Assembly: GCA_041391665.1 (NCBI GenBank)
Contig: JAWKNO010000001.1
Location: forward strand, 1,178,001 to 1,242,000
Direction of reading: 5' to 3'
Length of the DNA: 64,000 bases
Source of the DNA: Bacteroidia bacterium
Lineage (GTDB): Bacteria; Bacteroidota; Bacteroidia; J057
Numbering within the stretch: the first letter of the stretch is position 1; each line of letters begins with the position of its first letter. Shown piece by piece: positions 1 through 9,220 of this stretch. The notes beneath the pieces were generated by a model, which saw nothing but the letters and a program-made list of their open reading frames with translations, did no database searches and was not told the origin of the DNA. A program made the position numbers and the translations under genes.

Positions 1-249
1 GAGTATATCGGAAAATGGAAGGCAGATGCAGAAAATGGAGAAGGGGTCCTCTCATGGTCAAATGGTAGCCATTTCTCCGGTATCTGGGTAAATGGGCAGA
101 TTGACGGTACAGGAATATTTGTCTCCCGGTTCAGAGATGAATATAAAGGCTATTGGAAAGGTACAATTGATAGTCTGGCATTATACGACGGGGAGGGAAA
201 TATATTCAAACAGGGGAAATTGGAAGGCGGTCTTTTTATCGGACAATAG
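1..249 (+). CDS. MORN-repeat protein, C-terminal fragment
   Basis: Open frame from base 1 with no start in the window, ending in TAG; 82 residues remain. It reads as MORN repeats: YIGKW, then GEG, then FSGIWVNGQIDGTGIF, then YKGYWKG, the usual YxGxWxxGxxxGxG spacing. MORN repeats form extended beta-hairpin stacks; in bacteria they are often C-terminal repeats of uncharacterised secreted or cytoplasmic proteins. The N-terminal part lies outside the window, so localisation and partner domains cannot be judged. The repeats degenerate over the last 25 residues, as expected at the end of such an array. Confidence 0.75.
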   Translation, partial: EYIGKWKADAENGEGVLSWSNGSHFSGIWVNGQIDGTGIFVSRFRDEYKGYWKGTIDSLALYDGEGNIFKQGKLEGGLFIGQ

Positions 250-462
250 TTGCCCCTGCATCAACGGTTCCATTAATACGCCAGATTTTACCATTGAGCC
301 TTTTTGAGTCAGAAACAGGCTATTTCTTCCGTATCTTCATTTTACTAAAGGGGTATAATAGATCCATGAGTCATTCTCCTTGTTGACTCTATAGGAATAA
401 CCATCCTTATCAGTGATTGCCCCTCCGTTCTTATGTTTGGTTTAACACTAATATCCATACGA

Positions 463-1242
463 ATGGCGACTCCTTTGTTTATAGATGACCAGAGTGAATG
501 GGACTTTTACTTCTGCACGATAGAAGATAAACCCGCATCCATCATGCTTGACCTTGCACTTATTCATACGGCTCCCCTGTCTGGAAAAAACGAATTCCTC
601 CAGGTTGCAATAAACCTCAATTTCCCCAATGAGCATGGCCTTACCAATCCTGCGGAAGCGGAGATCCTCTATCTGATGGAAGATCAGCTGGCAGAGCATA
701 TTGCTGCAACATTAGGGGGGATTTATGCGGGAAGAAATACAACCGGAGGCCAACGGATATTTTATTTCTACTGCAATTCATCCATTGATTATGAGCGTAT
801 TGTGGATGAAGCCTTGGAAGGATTTTCAACCCATACTTATTCCAGCAGGGCTCAGAAGGATTCTGACTGGTCTTTTTATTTACAGTTTCTATATCCTTCC
901 CAACTGGAATACCAGTCTATCCTCAACCGCAGGGTCATTGACAATTTGAAAAAGGAAGGGGATGACCTTTCTGATCCAAGAGAAATTGAACACTATCTGT
1001 ATTTCCCGACACGTGAGCTGAGAGAGGCATTTGAAGAAAAAGCCGAATCGGAAAACTTTCGTATCATCAGCCGTAATTACGATTCCGGAGAAACCGAAAA
1101 CCCCTACGGTCTGGTAATTGCCCGGGAAGATAAGATTGATCCTCAAATCATGGACGAGATTGTCATGTTTCTGGTGCTCAAGTCTGCTGAGGAAAAAGGC
1201 GAATACGATGGGTGGGGAACCGGCTTGTCTATTTCTGCCTGA
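463..1242 (+). CDS. DUF695 / RraB-domain fusion protein
   Basis: About 259 residues if started at the MATPLF methionine; an upstream ATG at 433 would add ten residues with no obvious role. Residues 1-130 resemble DUF695 (an aromatic WDFYF start, then a strand-rich domain). Residues 150-259 resemble the regulator of RNase E activity B (RraB) fold, ending in the typical EYDGWGT. RraB in gammaproteobacteria binds RNase E, but in Bacteroidota these domains are uncharacterised and no RNase E control should be assumed. Cytoplasmic: no signal peptide or membrane segment. The next gene converges from the other strand with a 14-bp gap. Confidence 0.75.
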   Translation: MATPLFIDDQSEWDFYFCTIEDKPASIMLDLALIHTAPLSGKNEFLQVAINLNFPNEHGLTNPAEAEILYLMEDQLAEHIAATLGGIYAGRNTTGGQRIFYFYCNSSIDYERIVDEALEGFSTHTYSSRAQKDSDWSFYLQFLYPSQLEYQSILNRRVIDNLKKEGDDLSDPREIEHYLYFPTRELREAFEEKAESENFRIISRNYDSGETENPYGLVIAREDKIDPQIMDEIVMFLVLKSAEEKGEYDGWGTGLSISA

Positions 1243-1256
1243 CAGGTTGCGATGAG

Positions 1257-2456
1257 TCACACCGACTGAATCGCCCGCCATAAGTTCATCGCACCTAACA
1301 ATAAGGTAATGGCCACAATCAGGGTAAGCACCAGATTGGCGGGCAGTTTATTTCTCGACTTTTCGGGCATAAACCTGGCGTCGTTGACTACCAGCAGCAG
1401 AAATATCGCAATGAATGGAAGCAGCAAGCCATTGAGCGCCTGCGCAAGAATGATTGCGGGGATGGGTTTTATGCCCGAAAGCCCAAATAACATGCCCGTG
1501 GCCCATACAAAGATCCACACGATCCGGTAGTTGCGGGAACCGGGAGCCCAATGGGGGTTTCCGCTGCCAAACAGACTTTGTGCAGTAATCGCGGAGGCTA
1601 AAGGCGCCGTAACTGCCGAAGTAAAACCTGCGGCAAATAAACCAATCCCGAAAAATATGGAAGCCCAACTGCCTGTTTCCCTGCGCAACATTTCTCCTAA
1701 TGCTTCAAAACTGAATGCGTCGGACAGCCGGGTTCCGGCAATCAAAATGGCAATAGAAATTGCCCCGCCGATCATGACTGCCGGAATCAGTCCTTTGCGC
1801 ATGGCATGGATCTCCTGCTCTTTGCCTATTCCCGAGCCGAGAAATAGATTATAAGGGACGATAGTCGTTCCGATCAGCCCAATGGTCAATAGCCCTGATC
1901 CTTGAGGGAAAGTGGGCACAACCGCACCGGTGATCCACTTACCGGCGGGAATTCCGGAGCGAATCGCCACAGCAATAAATACCAGTCCCATCGCCGCTAC
2001 GACAACTCCGAGGAGCCGGGAAATCGTTTCGGGTTTTCCCGCCCAAAGGACGGCCCCGCAAATAAAGCCTATGAGGAGTGTTGGGATCTTTGGATTCCCG
2101 CCAAACAGCAAAGATGTTCCGGACACAGCGCCGAGGATATTGCCGGCCTGATAGGCCGCGCAGCCAAAAATTACTGATATCCCCACAAAATAGCGGATCC
2201 ACCGGGTAGCATGTTGCTGAAATTTTAATGCAATCGCTTCACCGAGATTTTTGCCTGAAGCAATAGAAACCCTTGCTGCGGCTTCCTGTAGAAAAATAGT
2301 TGCAATGGTCGAAAATGTCAGCGCCCAAATAAGACTTGTGCCAAACTCTGCGCCTGCTTTTGCCGCAGTAGTTACGGTCCCCGGCCCGATAAACGCCGCA
2401 GATATCACGGACCAAAAAAGAATACCGGATAGGGGTTTGCGGGATTGGGGTTTCAT
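1257..2456 (-). CDS. NRAMP-family metal transporter, atypical metal site
   Basis: A 399-residue integral membrane protein with about 11 hydrophobic segments, matching the NRAMP (SLC11) family. The TM1 signature, normally DPGN, reads GPGT (residues 24-27, followed by VTTAAKAG), and the TM6 MPH signature is replaced by VPYNLFLGSG. The Asp of TM1 and Met of TM6 coordinate Mn2+/Fe2+ in canonical members, so this protein belongs to a divergent subgroup whose substrate may differ; NRAMP-related Mg2+ transporters are one precedent for altered sites. It starts 19 bp after the cyclase stop and is probably co-transcribed with it. Family call sure, substrate unknown. Confidence 0.85.
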   Translation of the reverse strand: MKPQSRKPLSGILFWSVISAAFIGPGTVTTAAKAGAEFGTSLIWALTFSTIATIFLQEAAARVSIASGKNLGEAIALKFQQHATRWIRYFVGISVIFGCAAYQAGNILGAVSGTSLLFGGNPKIPTLLIGFICGAVLWAGKPETISRLLGVVVAAMGLVFIAVAIRSGIPAGKWITGAVVPTFPQGSGLLTIGLIGTTIVPYNLFLGSGIGKEQEIHAMRKGLIPAVMIGGAISIAILIAGTRLSDAFSFEALGEMLRRETGSWASIFFGIGLFAAGFTSAVTAPLASAITAQSLFGSGNPHWAPGSRNYRIVWIFVWATGMLFGLSGIKPIPAIILAQALNGLLLPFIAIFLLLVVNDARFMPEKSRNKLPANLVLTLIVAITLLLGAMNLWRAIQSV

Positions 2457-2475
2457 CAGTTATCTGGGCACAATT

Positions 2476-4182
2476 TCAAAACCACCGCTTTTTGACTTTG
2501 GGCGTAACTTCGGCGGGCAGAGGTTGTTTGGGCGTTTTGGAAATGATGTCTTTGACAAAGTACATATCTACCACGCCTTTATTTTTGACGATTTCTGTCC
2601 TTTTTTCCTCAAACTCTCCAAATGCTTTTATCCGCGAATAAGTTTCTGCGGATATATTCACCTTGCCTGCTTCTCCACTGGTTTCCATTCTGCTGGCGGT
2701 ATTGACTGCATCGCCCCAGATATCATAGGCAAAACGTTGCTGCCCGATCACACCTGCAATGACCTGCCCGGTATGGATACCCACCCGAAGTTCCCATACG
2801 TCTTCCCCTCTTCTCTTTTTGCGCCCTATCCAGCGATCCATAAACTCCTGCATTTCCAGCCCCGCTTTTACGGCGTTGAGGGCGTGATCAGGGTCAGAAG
2901 TGGTTAAGTTTCCCGCTGCCATATAGGCATCGCCGATGGTTTTGATTTTATAGAGTTTGTGTTTTTCGATAATTTCGTCGAAAGCGCTGAAGGCCGTTTC
3001 CAGCTCTTTTACGAGTTCTTCAGGCGTCATTTTCGAAGCGATGGAGGTGAAATTTTTGAAATCGGTAAATAAGATGGTCACCTGATCGTGATTTACCGGA
3101 ACGACTTTCCCCGTGGTAAGGAGTTCTTTGGCTACTTTTTCAGGGAGAATATTGAGCAGAAGATTATCTGCTTTCTCTTTTTCTGCTTTTATTTCACGGG
3201 CATGGCGTGATTTGGCCCTGCTGCGGCTGATCAGACCGATGATAATCATTAAAAAAACCACTACCCCCCCGATGGCCCCAATGAGATAATTTTGTTCGGC
3301 TGCTTTTTTTGCTTCCAGTGCGGCGTCCCTTGCTTCGATTTCTGACCCGGCTGCTTTCAGTTCGGCTTCCGTCTGGGCATTTTTCATTTCCAGAAGCTGT
3401 TTTTCACTTACGACCAACTGAGTAGCTTCCTGCTCTTTTTCCAGACTGTCCTTAATGGTTTCAATTTCTTCCTCAAACTCCTCCAACTCCAGTTTGACGG
3501 CCTGTTTTTCCATATAATTGCGGAGAAGAGTATAGCTGGTCGCCTGATTTTTTTCGATGATATTGACCATCTTGCGGTTGTTGGTTTGCCGGGCGATAGG
3601 CAGACTTCGGTTGAAAGCCATGAGCGCACCCTGATAATTTTCCATGGCAATATTCACTTCTCCGATGCTATTATAGCCCATGGCAATTTCTTCCATTTCT
3701 TTTGCCTCCAATGCCAGACTTACGCCTTTTTGAAGGTTGTCAAGGGCCTTTTCCAATTGGTTTTGTTTTTCATAGCAAATACCAATCAACCGATAGTCTT
3801 TCGCCATGCTGGCTTTCCAGGAGGGTTTTTCCTTGACAAGCTTTGATTTGAGGTCAATGGCTTTTTCCAGATTGTCGCGGGCAAGTGTGTATTTGTCCTG
3901 GTTCATGTACACCAATCCAATATTGCTGTACGCGAGGACTACTCCTTCCTTAGAGCGAAGTTTCTGTGCCAGCGTAAGTGCTTCTGTCGCAAAACTCAGC
4001 GCCTCCTCCGGATGATCCTGATTGACATCACGTGATGCGTCTATCAGCAGGGAAATTTTAGCTTCATTATCGGGCGCACTAGCGAGGCCTTGCTTGATTT
4101 CGTCAAGGTTGGCTCGTCCCTGAAGTTGGAAAACGCTCGCGGCGGTCAGGAGGATCAGTAAGCAGAATAAACGCACATTCAT
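2476..4182 (-). CDS. TPR-containing membrane adenylate cyclase (class III)
   Basis: The chosen start MNVRLFCLL gives a clean signal peptide; a start 48 bases upstream would mask it. Order: signal peptide (1-24), tetratricopeptide repeats in the periplasm (about 40-200), a charged coiled coil (about 200-295), one transmembrane helix (about 299-318), then a class III cyclase domain (about 360-545). Metal-binding aspartates are seen in LFTDFKNF and IGDAY. The base-specifying residues are Lys in KIKTIGDAYM (near 412) and Asp in YDIWGDAVN (near 485); the Lys/Asp pair is typical of ATP cyclases, whereas guanylate cyclases carry Glu/Cys. Product is thus probably cAMP, made on sensing through the TPR domain. 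Two Crp/Fnr proteins lie elsewhere in the window, but no link is shown. Confidence 0.88.
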   Translation of the reverse strand: MNVRLFCLLILLTAASVFQLQGRANLDEIKQGLASAPDNEAKISLLIDASRDVNQDHPEEALSFATEALTLAQKLRSKEGVVLAYSNIGLVYMNQDKYTLARDNLEKAIDLKSKLVKEKPSWKASMAKDYRLIGICYEKQNQLEKALDNLQKGVSLALEAKEMEEIAMGYNSIGEVNIAMENYQGALMAFNRSLPIARQTNNRKMVNIIEKNQATSYTLLRNYMEKQAVKLELEEFEEEIETIKDSLEKEQEATQLVVSEKQLLEMKNAQTEAELKAAGSEIEARDAALEAKKAAEQNYLIGAIGGVVVFLMIIIGLISRSRAKSRHAREIKAEKEKADNLLLNILPEKVAKELLTTGKVVPVNHDQVTILFTDFKNFTSIASKMTPEELVKELETAFSAFDEIIEKHKLYKIKTIGDAYMAAGNLTTSDPDHALNAVKAGLEMQEFMDRWIGRKKRRGEDVWELRVGIHTGQVIAGVIGQQRFAYDIWGDAVNTASRMETSGEAGKVNISAETYSRIKAFGEFEEKRTEIVKNKGVVDMYFVKDIISKTPKQPLPAEVTPKVKKRWF

Positions 4183-4302
4183 AGGGAAAAACTTCTCAAA
4201 AAATAAGCTGCCCCCTAAAATGCGAAACAATGGCCGAATAATAAAGTTATTTCCTCAACTTCTTCATTTCAACCTGAAATCTATAACCGGGTTTCGTATT
4301 TT

Positions 4303-5466
4303 TCAGCTTTCGGATTGAGCGGGGGAAAGGGTAGGGGAATACATTTTTTCCAGTTGTTTTTCCGTTACAGAAGCCGGGGTTATCCGCAGTAAAGTATTTC
4401 GAATTCCGGCCAGAACGGGATTTGTCCATTGCCCTACTTTCCCTAAACTCCACGATTGATTGACAATGCCTGTGGTACGCGTTATGCGCAGCGCTTCGAA
4501 TGTTTTGAACGCTTCCTGTACCGAAGATCTGGCTTTCAAGCAATTAGCCACTGCAATAGCATCTTCAATGGCCATACATGCGCCCTGACCCAGGTTGGGA
4601 GTTGTTGCATGTGCGGCATCGCCAATAAGGAGGATTTTTCCAAAAGCAAACTGTTTCAGCGGCTTTACATCGGCGATATCGTTCCACAAAACCGCCTCGT
4701 CAGGAGTGTTTTCCAGAATTTTCGGAATGGGAGAATGATAGTCCCGGAAATTGCGGAGCAGTTCAGCACTTTTCCAACTGGCCATCTGAGGATCATTTTG
4801 CGGGGCGTTTTTGGTGGCAAACCAATACACCCGGTTTCCTGCCAGGGGTACAACGCCAAAACGGCCATTTTTTCCCCAGGATTCGGAAAACTGGTTCATA
4901 TCCATATCTGCCGGATCCATATCCACAACGCCCCGCCAGCAGGTGTAGCCACTGTAGCGGATGGTGGCGTCTGGTACAAGCTGTTTTCTCACAGGAGAAT
5001 GAATACCATCAGCAGCGATCAGCGCGTCGCCTTCTGCGAATGTGCCGTCTTCAAATTCTGCTGTCACTTTTTCTCCCTTCTGGTGAACTTTTACACAGCT
5101 TTTTCCTGTGATGATATTTGTTTCTCCAACGATATGTATCAACTTTTTATGAAGATCTGCGCGGTGAACCGCGTGACTGGTGTCTCCGTATTTTCTGAGG
5201 ATATCAGGCGTAATGTTGAAAGCAATCAGTTTGCCTTTCTGGGTGTAAAGGCCTCCATTTACAAAGGCTTTTTCTCCTTTGATAATTTCATCGGCAATAC
5301 CCGCCTCCCGCAGCGCACGGATGGCATTGGTCGCGATGACAATTCCGGCACCAAGGCCTTTCAGTTCCGGGACTTTTTCATACACTACAGGTTCAAAACC
5401 TTTGTTTTTTAGTGCGATGGCCGCACAAAGACCACCGATACCGCCACCGATGATGAGGATTTTCAT
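4303..5466 (-). CDS. FAD-dependent aromatic-ring-type monooxygenase
   Basis: A 387-residue group A flavoprotein monooxygenase (UbiH/salicylate hydroxylase/zeaxanthin epoxidase superfamily). The N-terminus has the dinucleotide-binding GGGIGGL motif directly after the first strand, and GDAAHATTPNLGQG near residue 282 is the second FAD ribityl-binding motif; a DG-type motif (ALIAADGIHS) is also present. These enzymes use NAD(P)H and O2 to hydroxylate or epoxidise substrates. No signal peptide. The start lies 14 bp downstream of the phosphoesterase stop, so the two are probably one transcript. Substrate cannot be inferred; TetX-like antibiotic inactivation is a possibility but nothing here favours it. 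Confidence 0.85.
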   Translation of the reverse strand: MKILIIGGGIGGLCAAIALKNKGFEPVVYEKVPELKGLGAGIVIATNAIRALREAGIADEIIKGEKAFVNGGLYTQKGKLIAFNITPDILRKYGDTSHAVHRADLHKKLIHIVGETNIITGKSCVKVHQKGEKVTAEFEDGTFAEGDALIAADGIHSPVRKQLVPDATIRYSGYTCWRGVVDMDPADMDMNQFSESWGKNGRFGVVPLAGNRVYWFATKNAPQNDPQMASWKSAELLRNFRDYHSPIPKILENTPDEAVLWNDIADVKPLKQFAFGKILLIGDAAHATTPNLGQGACMAIEDAIAVANCLKARSSVQEAFKTFEALRITRTTGIVNQSWSLGKVGQWTNPVLAGIRNTLLRITPASVTEKQLEKMYSPTLSPAQSES

Positions 5467-5480
5467 GAGGAGAAAATTTA

Positions 5481-6713
5481 TTACTCTTTCACCAGCTCAA
5501 TTACTGTAATTTCGGGAGGAATTCCCACTCTGCCACTAAAGCCGATAAAGCCAAAACCACGGTTGACATAGATTTGCTGGTCGCCTTTACGGTACAAACC
5601 TGCCCACTGGTCGAAAAGGTATTTCGCAGGACTCCATTTTACTACCCCTGGTATTTCCACACCAATCTGCGAGCCGTGTGTATGCCCCGCAAGTGTAAGT
5701 TGAATGTCTGGCTGCTCTTTCCGTATCTGCCAGTCCCAATGCGTCGGGTCGTGAGACATCAGGATTTTCACCTGCGCGGATTCTGTTCCTTTTACAGCTT
5801 CAGACAGATTGCCATATCGGGTAAAGACTTTTTCTCCCCAGTTTTCCACTCCAATCAGAGCAAGCGTTGATTCGTCTCTGGTGAAAATATGATTTTGGTT
5901 TTTGAGCAGGTTCCAGCCAAGTTGCCCATGTGTTGCAACAACCCTTTTAAAATGGTCGGCTTTCTCTTGTTCTGAATGCCAATGGTAGTAATCGCCATAG
6001 TCGTGGTTGCCCAAAGTAGAGTAAACGCCCTCTCTGGCGTAAAGCTGCCTGAGCATATCTTCATAACCCTTTATTTCTTCTATCCGGTTATTGATCAGGT
6101 CGCCGGTAAATAATATGAGGTCGGAATCCTGTTCATTCACCATTTCTATTCCGGCCTTTACACTTTTTTTACTGTCAAAGCTGCCTGTGTGAATATCCGA
6201 AATCTGGGTAATCGTAAATCCTTCAAACTGTGGAGGGAGATTTTTTATGGGAATTTGCACCCTGCGCACCTGGAAATTATATTTTTCCCGAATAATACCG
6301 TCTGCAATGCCGATAAAGGGAATCCCTGCCGTAGCGAGTGCCACTTTACTCAGAAACTCAGACCGGGGAATCACTTTATCGGATTTCTCTCCCTGTGCCG
6401 GCGGATGTTGAAAAACTTTTTTCGAACTCCAGCGGCCCCATCTGATAATATCTTCGGCAAAAAGAAAAACAATCACCAGCGATTTTGGAACAATCAACCC
6501 CACAATGATCGTAGAAATCACCATTCCAATCACTCCCCGTGTTTCAGGTAAAAGAAAGAATGTTCCGATCAGTGATAGATACAAAGCCACATGAAGCCAG
6601 ATATACAGCTTTTTTGCGAACGGCTTTTTTGAAAAAACAGTCTTAAATGCCTGAAAACAGTAAATTTCGACAAGTATGAAAAGAAACAGAAAGCTGAAAA
6701 TACGGGTACTCAT
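5481..6713 (-). CDS. Membrane-anchored metallophosphoesterase (YkuE/YaeI-like)
   Basis: 410 residues. Residues 1-150 carry three or four hydrophobic segments; the rest is a calcineurin-like phosphoesterase with all metal-site blocks in order: SDIHTGSFD (near 171), FTGDLINN (near 204), TLGNHDYGDY (near 237), MSHDPTHWD and AGHTHGSQ (near 344). Relatives include YkuE/YaeI, some of which hydrolyse UDP-2,3-diacylglucosamine or other membrane-linked phosphoesters; that activity is not proved by motif alone. It is the first gene of a minus-strand run and is divergent from metG over a 130-bp gap. Confidence 0.87.
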   Translation of the reverse strand: MSTRIFSFLFLFILVEIYCFQAFKTVFSKKPFAKKLYIWLHVALYLSLIGTFFLLPETRGVIGMVISTIIVGLIVPKSLVIVFLFAEDIIRWGRWSSKKVFQHPPAQGEKSDKVIPRSEFLSKVALATAGIPFIGIADGIIREKYNFQVRRVQIPIKNLPPQFEGFTITQISDIHTGSFDSKKSVKAGIEMVNEQDSDLILFTGDLINNRIEEIKGYEDMLRQLYAREGVYSTLGNHDYGDYYHWHSEQEKADHFKRVVATHGQLGWNLLKNQNHIFTRDESTLALIGVENWGEKVFTRYGNLSEAVKGTESAQVKILMSHDPTHWDWQIRKEQPDIQLTLAGHTHGSQIGVEIPGVVKWSPAKYLFDQWAGLYRKGDQQIYVNRGFGFIGFSGRVGIPPEITVIELVKE

Positions 6714-6828
6714 GCGGGAAAATGATCGTTTTCTGATTGCAATACTACGGCTATGCCGTTAATGTTTCTATTTTGAATACATATTTTACGGAACTGATGT
6801 AAAATTTCCCATCATTCCGCTTCTTCAT

Positions 6829-6836
6829 TATCTTTG
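6829..6836 (+). promoter_or_regulatory. Bacteroidota -7 box of metG
   Basis: TATCTTTG is an exact match to the Bacteroidota TAnnTTTG -7 box and ends seven bases before the metG start codon. If it is used, the mRNA would have essentially no leader. No strong TTTG box is visible at the usual -33 distance. Confidence 0.5.
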
Positions 6837-6843
6837 CCCCACT

Positions 6844-8916
6844 ATGGACTACAAAAGATATACCATCACGTCGGCCCTTCCCTATGCCAATGGGCCACTT
6901 CACATCGGGCATATTGCCGGAGCCTATCTTCCGGGAGATATTTATGTGCGTTATCTGCGTATGCGTGGCCGCGATGTGGTGTATGTATGTGGAAGCGACG
7001 AACATGGTGCGGCGATCACTCTGCGTGCCAAAAAAGAAGGAACCACCCCGCGTGAAATCGTGGATAAATATCATGCACTCATCAAGAATACTTTTGAGCG
7101 GTTTGGAATTGCCTTTGATTTTTATCACCGCACAACGGAACCCATTCACCACGAAACTTCCCAGGGATTTTTTACGGTTCTCAACAATAAAGGAGAATTT
7201 ATAGAAAAGACCGCCGCACAATTTTACGACGAGGAGTACCAGCAATTTCTCGCCGACCGGTATATCACGGGGAAATGCCCTATCTGTGGCAATGAACGCG
7301 CTTACGGCGATCAGTGCGAAAACTGTGGTTCATCTCTCAATCCGACAGATCTGATCAACCCTGTGTCAATCCTCAGCGGGAAAACACCTGTTCTCCGCGA
7401 AACCAAACACTGGTACCTTCCGCTTGACAAGTATCAGCCCTGGCTGGAAGAATGGCTGGAAGGGAAAAAAGGAATCTGGAAAAATAATGTCTACGGTCAG
7501 TGCAGTTCCTGGCTGAAAGACGGCCTCCAGCCCCGCTCCATGACCCGCGACCTCGACTGGGGCGTCGATGTGCCGTTGCCTGATGCTGTCGGGAAAAAGC
7601 TGTATGTCTGGATGGACGCGCCGATCGGCTATATTTCTGCCACCAAGCAGTGGGCCATCGACAATGGAAAGGACTGGGAATTGTATTGGAAAGAGCAGCC
7701 CGACCCGGCAGATAATTCCAGGCTGATTCATTTTATTGGCAAGGACAATATTGTTTTCCATTGCATTATTTTCCCGGCGATTCTTCACACTCACGGCGGA
7801 TACCTTGTGCCCGACAATGTGCCTGCCAACGAGTTTCTGAACCTCGAAAACGACAAAATGTCCACTTCCCGCAACCACGCAGTCTGGTTGCACGAGTACC
7901 TGGATGAATTTCCCGGACAGGAAGACGTGCTTCGGTACGTGCTCACCTCCATCATGCCGGAGGCAAAAGACGGAGATTTTACCTGGCTCGATTTTCAGGC
8001 GAGAAACAACAACGAACTGGTCAAGATTCTCGGCAACCTTGTCAACCGTGTGGTTGTGCTGACCAATAAATACTATAACGGAGTGGTACCCGAAGCCGGA
8101 AATCTGGGGACAGATCAATCTGCGATGGATGCTTTTACACAGATTCACGAGATTACGGGCAAAATCGAAACATCCCTCGAAAACTTCCGGTTTCGCGAGG
8201 CGCAGGCCGAGTTTATGAATGTGGCCCGTGTCGGCAACAAATACCTGACAGAGCAGGAACCATGGATCAAGTGGAAATCTGACCCCGAATCGGTAAAACC
8301 CATATTGTTTACCAGTCTTCAGATCATCGCGCAGATCGGCATTTTGGCGAAACCGTTTCTACCGCATACCGCAGAACGGATATTTGACTTACTCAATATC
8401 GACGGGAGCAACCTCGGCTGGGATTCGCTTCAGGAAGAAGCGCTTATTCCTTCCGGGCATACGATTTATACCGGAGACGAGAAGAAAATCCTCTTCGAAC
8501 CGATCCCCGACGAAGTCATTGAATACCAGCGCCAAAAACTCGAAAACAATTTACACACACCTTCCAAACCCGTATTTCCTCCCATGAAAGAAGCGATTAG
8601 TTTTGACGATTTCCAGAAAATGGACATCCGTGTAGGCAAAATCCTCGAAGCCTCACGCGTACCCAAGGCCGACAAACTCCTCCAGTTTAAGGTGGATACC
8701 GGCATTGACATCCGCACGATCGTATCGGGCGTGGCCGAGCATTTTGAGCCGGAGGCGCTGGTAGGCAAGCAGGTTCAGGTACTGATGAACCTTACCCCCA
8801 GGAAAATCCGCGGAGTCGAGTCGCAGGGCATGATTTTGTACGCCTCAGACAGCACGGGCAAACTGCATCTGGTAAGTCCGGTAGAAGAGGTTGAGACCGG
8901 TTCCGGGGTGAACTAG
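6844..8916 (+). CDS. metG: Methionyl-tRNA synthetase
   Basis: 690 residues, normal for the long MetRS form with a C-terminal tRNA-binding domain. Charges tRNA-Met with methionine in the cytoplasm. The class I signatures are HIGH at residues 20-23 (in PYANGPLHIGH) and KMSTS near 338. The connective-peptide zinc knuckle has two Cys pairs, CPIC near 144 and CENC near 156. An anticodon-binding helical domain follows, then from about 588 the EMAP/Trbp111-type domain (FQKMDIRVGKILEA), which aids dimerisation and tRNA binding. The start gives the expected short N-terminus before the first strand. Monocistronic; regulated probably from the box at 6829. Confidence 0.98.
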   Translation: MDYKRYTITSALPYANGPLHIGHIAGAYLPGDIYVRYLRMRGRDVVYVCGSDEHGAAITLRAKKEGTTPREIVDKYHALIKNTFERFGIAFDFYHRTTEPIHHETSQGFFTVLNNKGEFIEKTAAQFYDEEYQQFLADRYITGKCPICGNERAYGDQCENCGSSLNPTDLINPVSILSGKTPVLRETKHWYLPLDKYQPWLEEWLEGKKGIWKNNVYGQCSSWLKDGLQPRSMTRDLDWGVDVPLPDAVGKKLYVWMDAPIGYISATKQWAIDNGKDWELYWKEQPDPADNSRLIHFIGKDNIVFHCIIFPAILHTHGGYLVPDNVPANEFLNLENDKMSTSRNHAVWLHEYLDEFPGQEDVLRYVLTSIMPEAKDGDFTWLDFQARNNNELVKILGNLVNRVVVLTNKYYNGVVPEAGNLGTDQSAMDAFTQIHEITGKIETSLENFRFREAQAEFMNVARVGNKYLTEQEPWIKWKSDPESVKPILFTSLQIIAQIGILAKPFLPHTAERIFDLLNIDGSNLGWDSLQEEALIPSGHTIYTGDEKKILFEPIPDEVIEYQRQKLENNLHTPSKPVFPPMKEAISFDDFQKMDIRVGKILEASRVPKADKLLQFKVDTGIDIRTIVSGVAEHFEPEALVGKQVQVLMNLTPRKIRGVESQGMILYASDSTGKLHLVSPVEEVETGSGVN

Positions 8917-8977
8917 CGGTTGGGGCGGTGCTTTGTATTGTTGAGGAATTGTCGGTAAATTTAGAGAACTGTAGATT

Positions 8978-9220
8978 ATGAAGAATATGGCACCCCAATA
9001 TTTAAACCGAATAACTGTAAATCCGGAGGTTTGTCATGGAAAACCCTGTATCCGGGGAATGCGATGGCCTGTGGAAGTATTACTGGATATGCTGCTATCT
9101 GAGATGCGTTTTGAAGAGATTCTGGAGGATCATCCTGAACTGGAAAAAGAAGACATCCTGGCTAGCCTTGAGTTTGCAAAAATCCTTGTTTCGGGTAGAA
9201 CGATAACGTTGGCAGCATGA
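8978..9220 (+). CDS. DUF433 antitoxin-like protein
   Basis: 80 residues matching DUF433: an N-terminal RITVNPEVCHGKPCIRGMR block and a helix-rich tail (FEEILEDHPELEKEDI). DUF433 proteins are predicted DNA-binding antitoxins that pair with DUF5615 PIN-like toxins (VapB45/VapC45 type). Here the stop codon overlaps an ATG (ATGA), the standard coupling to the toxin, but the downstream frame stops after 14 residues (see 9217-9261). An in-frame ATG nine bases later could be the true start. The gene sits exactly where backbone gives way to the accessory region. Confidence 0.8.
   Translation: MKNMAPQYLNRITVNPEVCHGKPCIRGMRWPVEVLLDMLLSEMRFEEILEDHPELEKEDILASLEFAKILVSGRTITLAA

Noticed and set aside
6844..8916. 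Long open frames on the strand opposite metG and other large genes
   Set aside because: They mirror the codon bias of the real genes, lack family matches and starts, and overlap clear coding sequence.
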